A DNA stretch of 7,397 bases from Chloroflexota bacterium (GCA_030666985.1 DAOUWT010000123.1:1-7397); one strand, 5' to 3'; positions 1-5,972 are shown, numbered from the stretch's first letter. Program-made: numbers and translations. Notes: generated from the sequence alone by a model not told the origin.

Positions 1-276
1 CCTGATTCCTGATCTACTGATTCCCTGATTCCTGGTCTACTGATTCCCTGATTCCTGGTCTACTGATTCCCTGATTCCTGATCTACTGATTCCCTGATTC
101 CTGGTCTACTGATTCCCTGATTCCTGATCTACTGATTCCCTGATTCCTGGTCTACTGATTCCCTGATTCCTGATCTACTGATTCCCTGATTCCTGATCTA
201 CTGATTCCCTGATTCCTGATCTACTGATTCCCTGATTCCTGGTCTACTGATTCCCTGATTCCTAGTTCCTGATCTC
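1..276. repeat. 23-bp tandem repeat array (family A), open at left edge
   Basis: There are eleven complete head-to-tail 23-bp units at 1-253, then a decaying partial unit to about 276. Each unit is two heptamers, CCTGATT and CCTGRTC, followed by the nonamer TACTGATTC. The only difference between the eleven units is A or G at unit position 12, in the order A G G A G A G A A A G. The first base of the window is the first base of a unit, so the array probably continues to the left. It directly abuts the stop codon of the eamA-family gene (TAG at 279-277 on the minus strand). No ORF, tRNA or spacer-like sequence lies in this stretch. The heptamer make-up resembles the short tandemly repeated (STRR) sequences known from cyanobacteria; any function is unknown. 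Confidence 0.97.
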
Positions 277-1182
277 CTAGTCACTAGCCACCGATTTCCT
301 CCGCTCGCGGAAGACGCCTGCCACGCCCAGAAGCACCAACCCCGCGCCGCCAATTGTCCAGGGAGTGATGGGTTCGCGGAGGAGCAGCCAGCCGAGGAAC
401 ATGGCGATGACGGGGTTGACGTAGGGGTAGGTCATGACTATTTTGGTGGGCAAGATTTGGAGGGCGGTCACATAGGAGGTAAAGGCCAATAGTGAGCCGA
501 AAACCAACAAATACGCCAAAGCCAGCCAAGCCTCTGGGATGGGAGTGGGGCGTGGTTCTCGAAAAACCAATGCTAAAATTCCAAAGGCTATCCCGCCTAT
601 GAGCTGCTGGTATCCGGAGCTAACCACGGTAGAAAGTTGTGTCGGGCGGCGGCTTTGCAAGACTGTCCCCAGCCCCCAACTGAGGCTAGCTCCAACTATC
701 ATGAACACTGAGCGAGCATCAGCCTGAACGCCTGAGATAAAAATCGGGAAGCTCAAAACGAGGATGCCGCTGAATCCTACCAGCAAGGCAGCCACAGTCC
801 GCCAAGATGGAAGCCGCTTATCTAAAACAGCCTCATAAGCAGCTACCCAGATAGGCGTGGAAGAGATGATCAGGGCTGCCAAGCTGGAATCTATCCGCTG
901 CTCTCCTAAGACAACCAGGCCATTTCCCCCAATCCAAAGGAGCAAGCCAGACCCAAGCAGGGTGAGAAAATCGCGCCAGGTGAGACTGATTGCTTTCCCA
1001 CGGAATTTTCCCCACAGGAGCAATAACACTCCCGCAGTTGCTACACGAAGGAAGCCAAAGGTAAAGGGCGGAAAACCGGCTCCCTCTCGGACTCCAAAAC
1101 GGATGGCTAAGTAGGTGCTCCCCCACACGATGTAAACAACGAAGAGATTTAACAAACCGGCGGGGGTTATTTCTTTTTTCAT
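277..1182 (-). CDS. EamA/DMT-family permease (YedA-like), 10 TM helices
   Basis: This encodes a 301-residue inner-membrane protein of the drug/metabolite transporter superfamily. Two EamA halves give about ten hydrophobic helices, near residues 9-29, 38-56, 71-91, 98-120, 127-146, 158-175, 184-206, 219-239, 248-268 and 275-291. Family signatures are the early VWGSTYLAIRFG (19-30), the first-half end with STPIW (108-112), and YVNPVIAMFLGWLLLREP (254-271) in the second half. The overall look is closest to the E. coli YedA type. The ATG at 1182 is preceded by GGAG four bases upstream. The length is normal, with a basic cytoplasmic tail (RERRKS). It lies 86 bp downstream of queA on the same strand, across a family B repeat, so co-transcription is possible. 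The last codons and the TAG merge into repeat-like sequence. The substrate cannot be read from sequence; amino acids, nucleosides or other metabolites are all known for the superfamily. Confidence 0.9.
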   Translation of the reverse strand: MKKEITPAGLLNLFVVYIVWGSTYLAIRFGVREGAGFPPFTFGFLRVATAGVLLLLWGKFRGKAISLTWRDFLTLLGSGLLLWIGGNGLVVLGEQRIDSSLAALIISSTPIWVAAYEAVLDKRLPSWRTVAALLVGFSGILVLSFPIFISGVQADARSVFMIVGASLSWGLGTVLQSRRPTQLSTVVSSGYQQLIGGIAFGILALVFREPRPTPIPEAWLALAYLLVFGSLLAFTSYVTALQILPTKIVMTYPYVNPVIAMFLGWLLLREPITPWTIGGAGLVLLGVAGVFRERRKSVASD

Positions 1183-1210
1183 TATGCTCCGATATTGGTT
1201 ATCCCAAAAC

Positions 1211-1275
1211 TCGTGAAACGTGAAAACGTGAACTCACGCATCACGTTTCACTCATTACTCGTTACTCGTCACTCC
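1211..1275. repeat. Family B bipartite repeat between queA and eamA
   Basis: The left half repeats CGTGAAA-type units (1211-1231). The right half repeats TCACGTTT and ACTCRTT/ACTCGTC heptamers (1241-1275). The halves are opposed: GTGAAACGTGA at 1213-1223 is the perfect reverse complement of 1241-1251, an 11-bp stem with a 17-nt loop. Inside the loop CGTGA (1227-1231) can pair with TCACG (1234-1238). The repeat runs across the queA stop codon (TGA, 1271-1269 on the minus strand). No T-run follows, so it is not a normal intrinsic terminator. Two further copies lie around tpiA. Confidence 0.85.
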
Positions 1276-2291
1276 AAGAGCATGGCGTCGCCAAAGGAGT
1301 AAAAACGATAGCCCTCTTGCTGGGCGATTTTGTATGTTTCTAGGATGCGTTCCCGACCCACGAAGGCGCTGACCAGCATCAGGAGCGTGGATTCGGGCAA
1401 ATGGAAGTTGGTGATCATAGCGTCCACAACTTGGAATTGGTAGCCGGGGAGGATGAATAAATCAGTCGGCCCTACAAAGGGAGCAACGGCGTTGTCGCCT
1501 TTGGCATTCTGGGCAGCGGTCTCTAAGGTGCGGACACTGGTGGTTCCCACGGCTATCACGCGCCCGCCCGATTTGCGAGCGTGGTTGATCTTTTGAGCCG
1601 CCTGGGGTGTGATCTGGCACCACTCGGTATGGATTTTGTGTTCTTGGGGGGTCTCTTCGTGAACCGGAGCAAAGGTATCTAAGCCAACGTGTAAGGTGAC
1701 GTTCGCAAACTGAACACCCTGCTGGCGCAATTGCTCCATGAGGCGGGGAGTGAAGTGCAGCCCGGCCGTGGGTGCGGCCGCCGAGCCAACTTCCTCCGCG
1801 TAGACGGTTTGGTAGCGTTCGGGATCGTCAAGTTTTTCGTGGATATAGGGTGGGAGGGGGACGTGTCCGGCCTGGCTGAAAAAAGGTTCAATTGGCTCAG
1901 AGAACCGCACCAGGCGGAGGGGGCCGTTCAGGACTTGGACTATTTCGGCTTGTGGGCCATCTTCAATCTGAATCCGCCGCCCCTCGCGCAATCCGCTTCC
2001 ACCGCCCATAGCCTCCCAAGTCAGATCGTCCTCTTGGCGCAGAAGCAGCAGTTCAACCTTTCCCCCAGTGGGGATTTTGTACCCGAAAAGACGGGCGGGG
2101 ATGACGCGGGTTTGGTTGAGGACGAGCAAATCGCCGGGTTTCAAGAACTCTCCCAGGCGATTGAATTGAGAATGTTGAACGGCTCCGGTCTCACGATTCA
2201 GAATTAGAAGCCGTGAAGAATCGCGAGGGTCTACGGGGGTTTGGGCGATGTATTCTTGGGGAAGGTCGTAGTGAAAATCGGATGTTTGCAT
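1269..2291 (-). CDS. queA: S-adenosylmethionine:tRNA ribosyltransferase-isomerase QueA
   Basis: QueA transfers and isomerises the ribose moiety of S-adenosylmethionine onto 7-aminomethyl-7-deazaguanine in the tRNA anticodon, giving epoxyqueuosine; it is a cytoplasmic enzyme of queuosine synthesis. From the ATG at 2291 the protein is 340 residues, the usual length. It begins MQTSDFHYDLP, the family's normal N-terminus. Signatures are RDSSRLL (23-29), GDLLVLNQTRVIPARLFG (53-70), the conserved GSAAAPTAGLHFT block (169-181), GTTSVRTLE (249-257), TNFHLPESTLLMLVSAF (294-310) and YRFYSFGDAMLL (328-339). A TTG four codons upstream (2303) is also in frame but does not fit the family start. No Shine-Dalgarno is visible before the ATG (CTCCCCATG). 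It is 115 bp downstream of ruvB on the same strand, a common bacterial pairing. The TGA stop lies inside a family B repeat unit. Confidence 0.97.
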   Translation of the reverse strand: MQTSDFHYDLPQEYIAQTPVDPRDSSRLLILNRETGAVQHSQFNRLGEFLKPGDLLVLNQTRVIPARLFGYKIPTGGKVELLLLRQEDDLTWEAMGGGSGLREGRRIQIEDGPQAEIVQVLNGPLRLVRFSEPIEPFFSQAGHVPLPPYIHEKLDDPERYQTVYAEEVGSAAAPTAGLHFTPRLMEQLRQQGVQFANVTLHVGLDTFAPVHEETPQEHKIHTEWCQITPQAAQKINHARKSGGRVIAVGTTSVRTLETAAQNAKGDNAVAPFVGPTDLFILPGYQFQVVDAMITNFHLPESTLLMLVSAFVGRERILETYKIAQQEGYRFYSFGDAMLLE

Positions 2292-2297
2292 GGGGAG

Positions 2298-2310
2298 ATA
2301 CAAAATATTA
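2298..2310 (-). promoter_or_regulatory. Weak candidate -10 region for queA
   Basis: Reading the minus strand toward queA, TAATAT (2310-2305) and TTGTAT (2303-2298) are the only -10-like hexamers close to the ATG at 2291. TTGTAT would put transcription start at or next to the ATG, giving a leaderless message, in keeping with the missing Shine-Dalgarno. Both match the TATAAT consensus poorly (4/6 and 3/6). Both overlap the family C repeat, which is itself A+T-rich, so chance matches are likely. Confidence 0.25.
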
Positions 2311-2405
2311 GATATTGGGTATTAGATATTGGGTATTGGTATGCTGGGAGGCTGGTGCGGAGGAACCAATCTACCAATATCCAGTATCCAATCCCCAATC
2401 TACCA
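2306..2405. repeat. Family C bipartite repeat / long imperfect inverted repeat between ruvB and queA
   Basis: The left half has a 14-bp unit, TATTAGATATTGGG, at 2306-2319 and 2320-2333, then a degenerate third copy. The right half (2365-2401) is made of CCAATAT/CCAATCT/CCAGTAT units. The two halves pair: 2312-2341 opposes 2372-2401 over 30 positions with 25 Watson-Crick pairs, two G-T pairs and three mismatches, around a 30-nt hinge. The hinge contains GGGAGGCTGGT, which recurs in the second family C copy near 3495. The block begins just after the ruvB stop codon and ends just upstream of the queA start. Confidence 0.85.
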
Positions 2406-2406
2406 C

Positions 2407-3441
2407 CTAGGGGATTAGACGCGGTTGAGAGGCATCTCGAGGAGGTTCCAGGCCAAGGTGCTTATAGGCCTGTTTAGTAGCCGTGCGCCCTTGGGAAGTA
2501 CGCTGCAGGAATCCCATTTGCAGCAAGTAGGGTTCTACAACGTCCATGATGGTGTCTGGGTCTTCACGGATAGAGGCGGCAATGGTCTTTAGCCCCACTG
2601 GGCCGCCGCTGAATTTCACCGTAATAGCTCGTAAAACCCGCCTGTCCATGTTGTCTAAGCCTTTGGCATCAATGTTCAATAAGTCGAGGGCTTTGTGGGC
2701 AATTGGAGTGGTGATCGTCCCATCGGCCCGGACTTGAGCAAAATCGCGCACCCGGCGCAAAAGACGCAGGGCCACACGGGGCGTTCCCCTTGCCCGGCGG
2801 GCTATCTCGTGTACGCCTTCGGGGTCGGCGGGGACGGTCAGCTTTTCGGCGGCCCGGTGGATGATGTACTCCATGGCTTCCAAGGAGTAATAGTCCAAAC
2901 GATAAACCGCTCCAAAGCGGGCCCGCAGGGGAGCGGTGACCAGGGCCAAACGGGTGGTCGCTCCCACCACCGTGAAACGCGGCAGCTTCAAACGCACGGA
3001 ACGCGCCGAGGGGCCTTTGCCAATCACGATGTCCAGGGCATAGTCTTCCATGGCCGGGTAGAGAACCTCTTCTACGACCCGCCCCAGGCGATGGATCTCG
3101 TCGATGAATAGGATGTCCCCCCCGCGCAAGTTGGTGAGAATGGCTGCTAAATCTCCCGCACGCTCGATGGCCGGGCCGGAGGTCACTTTGATGTTCACAT
3201 CCATCTCGTTGGCCAGAATGTGCGCCAGAGTCGTCTTGCCCAGCCCCGGAGGGCCGTAGAACATGACGTGGTCTAAAGCTTCTTCCCTGTGTTTAGCAGC
3301 GGCAATTAGGATTTCCAGATTTTCTCGGATTTGCTCTTGACCTACCATGTCTGCAAGGTATTGAGGTCTTAGGGCGTAGTCTAAGTTGTCTCCGGATTTT
3401 TTGTCGGGGTCAATAGGGCTGTTTTTTCGTTTATCAGTCAT
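2407..3441 (-). CDS. ruvB: Holliday junction branch-migration ATPase RuvB
   Basis: RuvB is the hexameric AAA+ motor that, with RuvA, drives branch migration of Holliday junctions in recombinational repair. The protein is 344 residues and complete. Visible elements in order are the RuvB N-terminal LRPQYLADMVGQ (24-35), Walker A GPPGLGKTT (63-71), the TSGPAIERAGDLAAILTNL block (87-105), Walker B with DEIHRL (114-119), sensor 1 VVGATTR (158-164), the arginine-finger segment APLRARFG (170-177), sensor 2 GTPR (219-222), and the C-terminal winged-helix signature VKFSGGPVGL (275-284) to EPYLLQMGFLQRTSQGR (303-319). No ruvA or ruvC is in the window. The ATG at 3441 has no Shine-Dalgarno; an extended -10 box ends seven bases upstream, so the transcript is probably leaderless. 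It is divergent from upp and followed by queA on the same strand. The last codons and the TAG stop lie against the family C repeat. Confidence 0.98.
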   Translation of the reverse strand: MTDKRKNSPIDPDKKSGDNLDYALRPQYLADMVGQEQIRENLEILIAAAKHREEALDHVMFYGPPGLGKTTLAHILANEMDVNIKVTSGPAIERAGDLAAILTNLRGGDILFIDEIHRLGRVVEEVLYPAMEDYALDIVIGKGPSARSVRLKLPRFTVVGATTRLALVTAPLRARFGAVYRLDYYSLEAMEYIIHRAAEKLTVPADPEGVHEIARRARGTPRVALRLLRRVRDFAQVRADGTITTPIAHKALDLLNIDAKGLDNMDRRVLRAITVKFSGGPVGLKTIAASIREDPDTIMDVVEPYLLQMGFLQRTSQGRTATKQAYKHLGLEPPRDASQPRLIP

Positions 3442-3448
3442 GGGGTAG

Positions 3449-3457
3449 ATTATAACA
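3449..3457 (-). promoter_or_regulatory. ruvB: Extended -10 promoter of ruvB, predicted leaderless start
   Basis: On the minus strand, TGT-TATAAT (3457-3449) is a perfect -10 hexamer with the TGn extension. Seven bases (CTACCCC) separate it from the ruvB ATG, so the expected transcription start is the A of the ATG or its direct neighbour. No good -35 hexamer lies at 16-18 bp spacing; that region is inside family C repeat. An extended -10 can work without a strong -35 in sigma-70-type promoters. The absence of any purine-rich RBS supports leaderless translation. Confidence 0.65.
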
Positions 3458-3460
3458 TGG

Positions 3461-3620
3461 GGGATTGGATATTGGATATTGGATATTAGATATTGGGAGG
3501 CTGGTATATTGGGAAATTGGTCTCCTGGGAAACTGGGAATTTGGTATACTATAAAGGGTAAATTGGGAAAACCAATCTACCAATATACCAATATACCAAT
3601 ATACCGATATACCAATATAC
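3461..3620. repeat. Family C bipartite repeat in the ruvB/upp divergent gap
   Basis: The left half holds GGATATT heptamers at 3467-3473, 3474-3480 and 3481-3487, then AGATATT at 3488-3494, then degenerate GGGAGGCTGGTATATTGGG-like sequence. The right half holds six octamers of ACCAATAT type at 3571-3618, with one CT and one G variant. The halves face each other: GGTATATTGG (3503-3512) is the reverse complement of several right-half CCAATATACC stretches, and ATTGG (3562-3566) meets CCAAT (3572-3576) at the hinge. The copy between ruvB and queA shares the GGGAGGCTGGT and AACCAATCTACCAATAT pieces. The repeat fills the gap almost to the upp RBS and probably forms most of the upp leader. Confidence 0.88.
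3542..3550 (+). promoter_or_regulatory. upp: Candidate extended -10 promoter for upp
   Basis: TGG-TATACT (3542-3550) is a -10 hexamer matching five of six consensus bases, with a TGn extension. The -35 region at 17-bp spacing (CTCCTG) is poor. Transcription would start near 3557 and give a leader of about 78 nt composed largely of ACCAATAT octamers. The A+T-rich repeat context means this could be a chance match. Confidence 0.4.
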
Positions 3621-3626
3621 AAGGAG
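3621..3626 (+). promoter_or_regulatory. upp: Shine-Dalgarno of upp, fixes the start
   Basis: AAGGAG lies eight bases before the ATG at 3635. The reading frame stays open upstream to 3479, but that stretch is translated repeat, so this RBS decides the start. Confidence 0.88.
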
Positions 3627-3634
3627 ATATTTCC

Positions 3635-4261
3635 ATGTCCAACATATTCGAGTCACAACATCCCTTGGTGGCGCATAAACTTTCGCGATTGCGCGATAAG
3701 GAGACCAAGTCCAAGAAATTCCGGGAATTAATTCGGGAGATTTCAGCCCTTTTGGCCTATGAGGCTACGGCCGACTTGACCATTGCTCCCCGCGAAGTGG
3801 AAACTCCTCTGGAAACCACCGTGGGAGCAGAGTTAAAACAACCCATTGGCCTCATCCCCATCTTGCGCTCAGGGTTGGGAATGGTGGAAGGGATTTGGGG
3901 CTTGATGCCCTCCGCCGAGGTGTGGCACATTGGTCTTTACCGGGATGAACGCACTTTGCAACCGGTTGAATACTATAATAAACTCCCCTTGGAGCCTACG
4001 GTTTCGGTTTGCCTGGTGCTAGACCCCATGCTGGCAACGGGGGGGTCGGCGGTGGCAACCATTGACATTCTCAAAAAGTGGGGAGTGGGCAAAATCAAGT
4101 TTGTGGGAATCATTGCCGCCCCGGAAGGTGTGCGTGCCATGCAAGAGGCGCACCCCGACGTTCCACTTTACCTGGCGGCTATAGATGAAAAACTAAACGA
4201 TATTGGCTTCATCATGCCTGGGCTGGGGGATGCGGGGGATCGCCAGTTTGGGACGGGTTGA
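3635..4261 (+). CDS. upp: Uracil phosphoribosyltransferase
   Basis: Upp converts uracil and PRPP to UMP plus pyrophosphate, the pyrimidine salvage step in the cytoplasm. From the RBS-supported ATG the protein is 208 residues, the usual family length. Visible signatures are the N-terminal HPLVAHKLSRLRD (9-21), LIPILRSGLGMVEG (73-86), the PRPP-binding loop LDPMLATGGSA (129-139), and the C-terminal uracil-binding PGLGDAGDRQFGT (195-207). It stands alone on the plus strand with no uracil permease beside it. It is divergent from ruvB and convergent with the metallopeptidase-like gene. A run of closely spaced G-tracts overlaps its last codons and TGA stop. Confidence 0.98.
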   Translation: MSNIFESQHPLVAHKLSRLRDKETKSKKFRELIREISALLAYEATADLTIAPREVETPLETTVGAELKQPIGLIPILRSGLGMVEGIWGLMPSAEVWHIGLYRDERTLQPVEYYNKLPLEPTVSVCLVLDPMLATGGSAVATIDILKKWGVGKIKFVGIIAAPEGVRAMQEAHPDVPLYLAAIDEKLNDIGFIMPGLGDAGDRQFGTG

Positions 4262-4308
4262 GGGCAGGGGGTTGGGTAAAGCCTCGCCACCCCCCCCGTC
4301 CCCCCCCC
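4220..4308. other. G-tract cluster (quadruplex-type motif) and C homopolymers at the upp 3' end
   Basis: G-tracts at 4250-4252, 4255-4257, 4262-4264, 4267-4271 and 4274-4276 are separated by loops of 2, 4, 2 and 2 bases, fitting the usual G3+N1-7 quadruplex pattern on the plus strand across the upp stop codon. Three more tracts lie at 4220-4222, 4225-4229 and 4234-4238. Two C-runs follow, eight at 4290-4297 and nine at 4300-4308, which can also pair with the G-tracts. Folding is inference. The homopolymers are also a place where assembly length errors are likely. Confidence 0.6.
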
Positions 4309-4328
4309 GCGTGGCACCACCCTCCCCC

Positions 4329-4359
4329 AAAAAAATCCACGGGGATGATTGCAATCCCG
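4329..4359 (-). terminator. Weak candidate intrinsic terminator for the metallopeptidase-like gene
   Basis: Just past the minus-strand stop at 4364 a small hairpin can form: CGGG pairs at 4356-4359/4340-4343 and AT pairs at 4354-4355/4345-4346, with one bulged base and a 7-nt loop. Four bases later seven T residues follow on the minus strand (4335-4329). The stem is short and the T-run is displaced, so the call is tentative. The position in a convergent gap fits. The G/C-run structure to its left may add to it. Confidence 0.3.
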
Positions 4360-4363
4360 AATG

Positions 4364-5128
4364 TTATGCCACCTTGAGGCCGGTTATCCGGGAGACCAAT
4401 GTTGTCAATCCCCAAACGGGGAGGAGGACGACCACATGCACGCCCAGGCTAATGGCTAAAATCAGGGATAATCCCCGAAAGAGGTCGTTAAGGCGTGGGA
4501 GAAGGTTGAGCCGCAACCAGGGGCCGGCGCCCGCCAGGATGCTAGCCAGCACCAAGCCCAGCACGATTCCCCCTACTGGCAGCCAAGCCTTACGATCCGT
4601 GGCAGAGGGCAGCATAGTGCTGCTAACGGCAAAGATAAGATAAAACCAGAGCCAAAAATCGGGTTGATGGTAAAAATCTACCAAAGCTTGTTGGAACAAC
4701 GCCCAACCTCCCCCTGTTAATTGCTCCCACAAAAGCAAAACTTGCAATCTCTGAAGTCCAATATAAGCCACAATAGCCCCTCCGAAAATGAGAGGGGCTA
4801 TTCCTATTAAAGCGTCTCTTAAAAAGTCAGTGCTTTCTGTTTCTACGTAACCAAGCTGCAAACGTCCTTCGGGGGTGGTACTGGGGATCAAAGAAAAACG
4901 CCCTGTTCGCACCTTTAACAGTCGCGCGATCGCATAATGGCTGGTTTCGTGTATGAATACGCCGGGGAAAAATAGCAAGGAAAAAATGACAATAGAAACT
5001 TTTTCCCGTCTGGTCAGCAGCAAGAACAGGGTCTGGAGTTGGCGATGTAATGCCCGTTCGGTGAGAAGCAAGAGAGTTAACGTGAGCAGCAGCCACCACA
5101 ACCCATCTAGTTGGCGGAGAAATTCCAT
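4364..5128 (-). CDS. Multi-pass membrane metallopeptidase-like protein (HExxH, M50/site-2-protease-like)
   Basis: This is a 254-residue integral membrane protein from the ATG at 5128. Hydrophobic segments lie near 10-24, 44-59, 106-125, 158-174, 183-202 and 219-245. The HExxH zinc motif HETSH (60-64) sits at the end of a helix, as in intramembrane M50 peptidases. The usual M50 LDG motif for the third ligand is not seen; the best candidate is D178 in SSTMLPSATD (169-178). A short soluble part (73-104) follows the HExxH helix. An in-frame start 19 codons upstream (5185) exists, but that extension is translated family B repeat; AAGGA four bases before 5128 supports the shorter form. It is 74 bp downstream of tpiA on the same strand. 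The substrate is unknown; regulated intramembrane proteolysis is possible but not shown. The peptidase-like fold is fairly likely; activity is less certain. Confidence 0.75.
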   Translation of the reverse strand: MEFLRQLDGLWWLLLTLTLLLLTERALHRQLQTLFLLLTRREKVSIVIFSLLFFPGVFIHETSHYAIARLLKVRTGRFSLIPSTTPEGRLQLGYVETESTDFLRDALIGIAPLIFGGAIVAYIGLQRLQVLLLWEQLTGGGWALFQQALVDFYHQPDFWLWFYLIFAVSSTMLPSATDRKAWLPVGGIVLGLVLASILAGAGPWLRLNLLPRLNDLFRGLSLILAISLGVHVVVLLPVWGLTTLVSRITGLKVA

Positions 5129-5132
5129 GAAA

Positions 5133-5137
5133 TCCTT
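5133..5137 (-). promoter_or_regulatory. Shine-Dalgarno favouring the 5128 start
   Basis: AAGGA on the minus strand lies four bases before the ATG at 5128. The spacing is a little short, but no comparable site precedes the alternative upstream start at 5185, which falls in repeat sequence. Confidence 0.6.
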
Positions 5138-5200
5138 GGAGTGATGTGTGATGAGTGACAAGTGAATTGCATTTTCACGCTTCACGTTTCACTTGTCACG
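5138..5200. repeat. Family B bipartite repeat between tpiA and the metallopeptidase-like gene
   Basis: The left half is GAGTGATG/TGAGTGA-type units and the right half is TTCACG/TTTCAC units. A perfect 12-bp inverted repeat, GTGACAAGTGAA at 5155-5166 against 5188-5199, encloses a 21-nt loop. The repeat begins three bases from the tpiA stop codon (TAA, 5205-5203 on the minus strand) and ends next to the RBS of the downstream gene. There is no T-run, so it is not a standard terminator, though the hairpin could shield a 3' end. Confidence 0.87.
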
Positions 5201-5202
5201 TA

Positions 5203-5961
5203 TTATTCTGCCGCCGCTCTAGCAATATCCACAAACGCATCCGCTTTGAGGCTGGCTCCCCCCACCAATGCGCCATCAATATCGGGCTGCGCGAAATATT
5301 CTGCTGCGTTGTGAGGCTTCACGCTCCCGCCATAGAGGACGCGGATCTCTTGGGCCAGGACAGCGCCAAACAACTCGGCCAAAGCAGGCCGGATCACATC
5401 GGCAATCACGGCGTTTGCGCCCTCAGATGTGGCAGCCTTGCCGGTTCCTATGGCCCAGACGGGTTCGTAGGCAACCATGAGGCCTTCACCATCCTCAAGT
5501 GCTATCCCGGCCAAGCCTTCTTTGATTTGCCGGGAGACGACCGCCGCAGTTTGGCCAGCCTCGTTCTCCTCTAGCGTCTCCCCCACGCACACAATGGGAG
5601 TCAAGTCATGTCCCAAAGCTGTCTTTATGCGGCGGTTTACTGTTTCATCCGTCTCTCCAAAATAGGCTCGCCGCTCAGAGTGTCCCAGGATTACATATTG
5701 GGCCAATTCCGCCAACATCAAGGGAGAGACCTCCGCCGTATAGGCTCCTTCTTCTTCCCAAAACATATTCTGCCCGCCCACGCCAATCTTAGAGTAAGCT
5801 AACAAATCCGAAACGGGGGACAAAGCCGTAAAGGGAGGGCAAACCACCACCTCAACGCCCTTGATAGCCTCTAAGCCTGGACGCATAGTCACTATTAATT
5901 CTCTGGCGCTGGCCACCGTTTTATTCATTTTCCAATTTCCTGCTACACAAGGTTTGCGCAT
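5203..5961 (-). CDS. tpiA: Triose-phosphate isomerase
   Basis: TpiA interconverts dihydroxyacetone phosphate and glyceraldehyde 3-phosphate in glycolysis and gluconeogenesis, in the cytoplasm. The protein is 252 residues, a normal length for this TIM-barrel enzyme. All catalytic positions are present: N9 and K11 in GNWKMN (8-13), H94 in ILGHSERR (91-98), and E166 in AYEPVWAIGTG (164-174). The phosphate-binding GGSV (211-214) and ALVGGASL (231-238) segments are intact. The ATG at 5961 has AGGAG six bases upstream. It is not beside other glycolytic genes such as gap or pgk; its neighbours are the TPR gene upstream and the metallopeptidase-like gene downstream, both on the same strand and both separated from it by family B repeats. 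Confidence 0.98.
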   Translation of the reverse strand: MRKPCVAGNWKMNKTVASARELIVTMRPGLEAIKGVEVVVCPPFTALSPVSDLLAYSKIGVGGQNMFWEEEGAYTAEVSPLMLAELAQYVILGHSERRAYFGETDETVNRRIKTALGHDLTPIVCVGETLEENEAGQTAAVVSRQIKEGLAGIALEDGEGLMVAYEPVWAIGTGKAATSEGANAVIADVIRPALAELFGAVLAQEIRVLYGGSVKPHNAAEYFAQPDIDGALVGGASLKADAFVDIARAAAE

Positions 5962-5967
5962 GTATAT

Positions 5968-5972
5968 CTCCT
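5968..5972 (-). promoter_or_regulatory. tpiA: Shine-Dalgarno of tpiA
   Basis: AGGAG on the minus strand lies six bases before the ATG at 5961, directly after the family B repeat ends. Confidence 0.85.

Noticed and set aside
1..253. CRISPR array
   Set aside because: The 23-bp units follow each other directly with no unique spacers, and no cas gene is present.
1211..1275. Rho-independent terminator after queA
   Set aside because: The hairpin is clear but A+T-poor loops and no T-run follow on either strand, and the same element lies in other contexts and orientations.
1731..2207. 158-codon plus-strand open frame inside queA
   Set aside because: It is antisense to a complete, well-conserved queA and has no recognisable domain; the same holds for the other open frames inside ruvB, tpiA and the TPR gene.
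2292..2303. TTG start four codons before the queA ATG
   Set aside because: The QueA family begins at the MQTSDF-type sequence, and no RBS favours the TTG.
2306..3620. Insertion sequence or MITE remnants at the family C repeats
   Set aside because: There is no transposase and no target-site duplication I can see, and the internal structure is degenerate tandem units rather than a defined end-to-end element.
3479..3634. 52-codon upstream extension of the upp reading frame
   Set aside because: It is translated family C repeat; Upp has its normal length and N-terminus from 3635, which has a good RBS.
5129..5185. 19-codon N-terminal extension of the metallopeptidase-like gene
   Set aside because: It is translated family B repeat without a good RBS; AAGGA precedes the ATG at 5128.
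3634..5961. A new multi-gene functional system joining upp, the peptidase and tpiA
   Set aside because: upp is on the opposite strand, the gaps are wide and repeat-filled, and nothing in the proteins links their functions.
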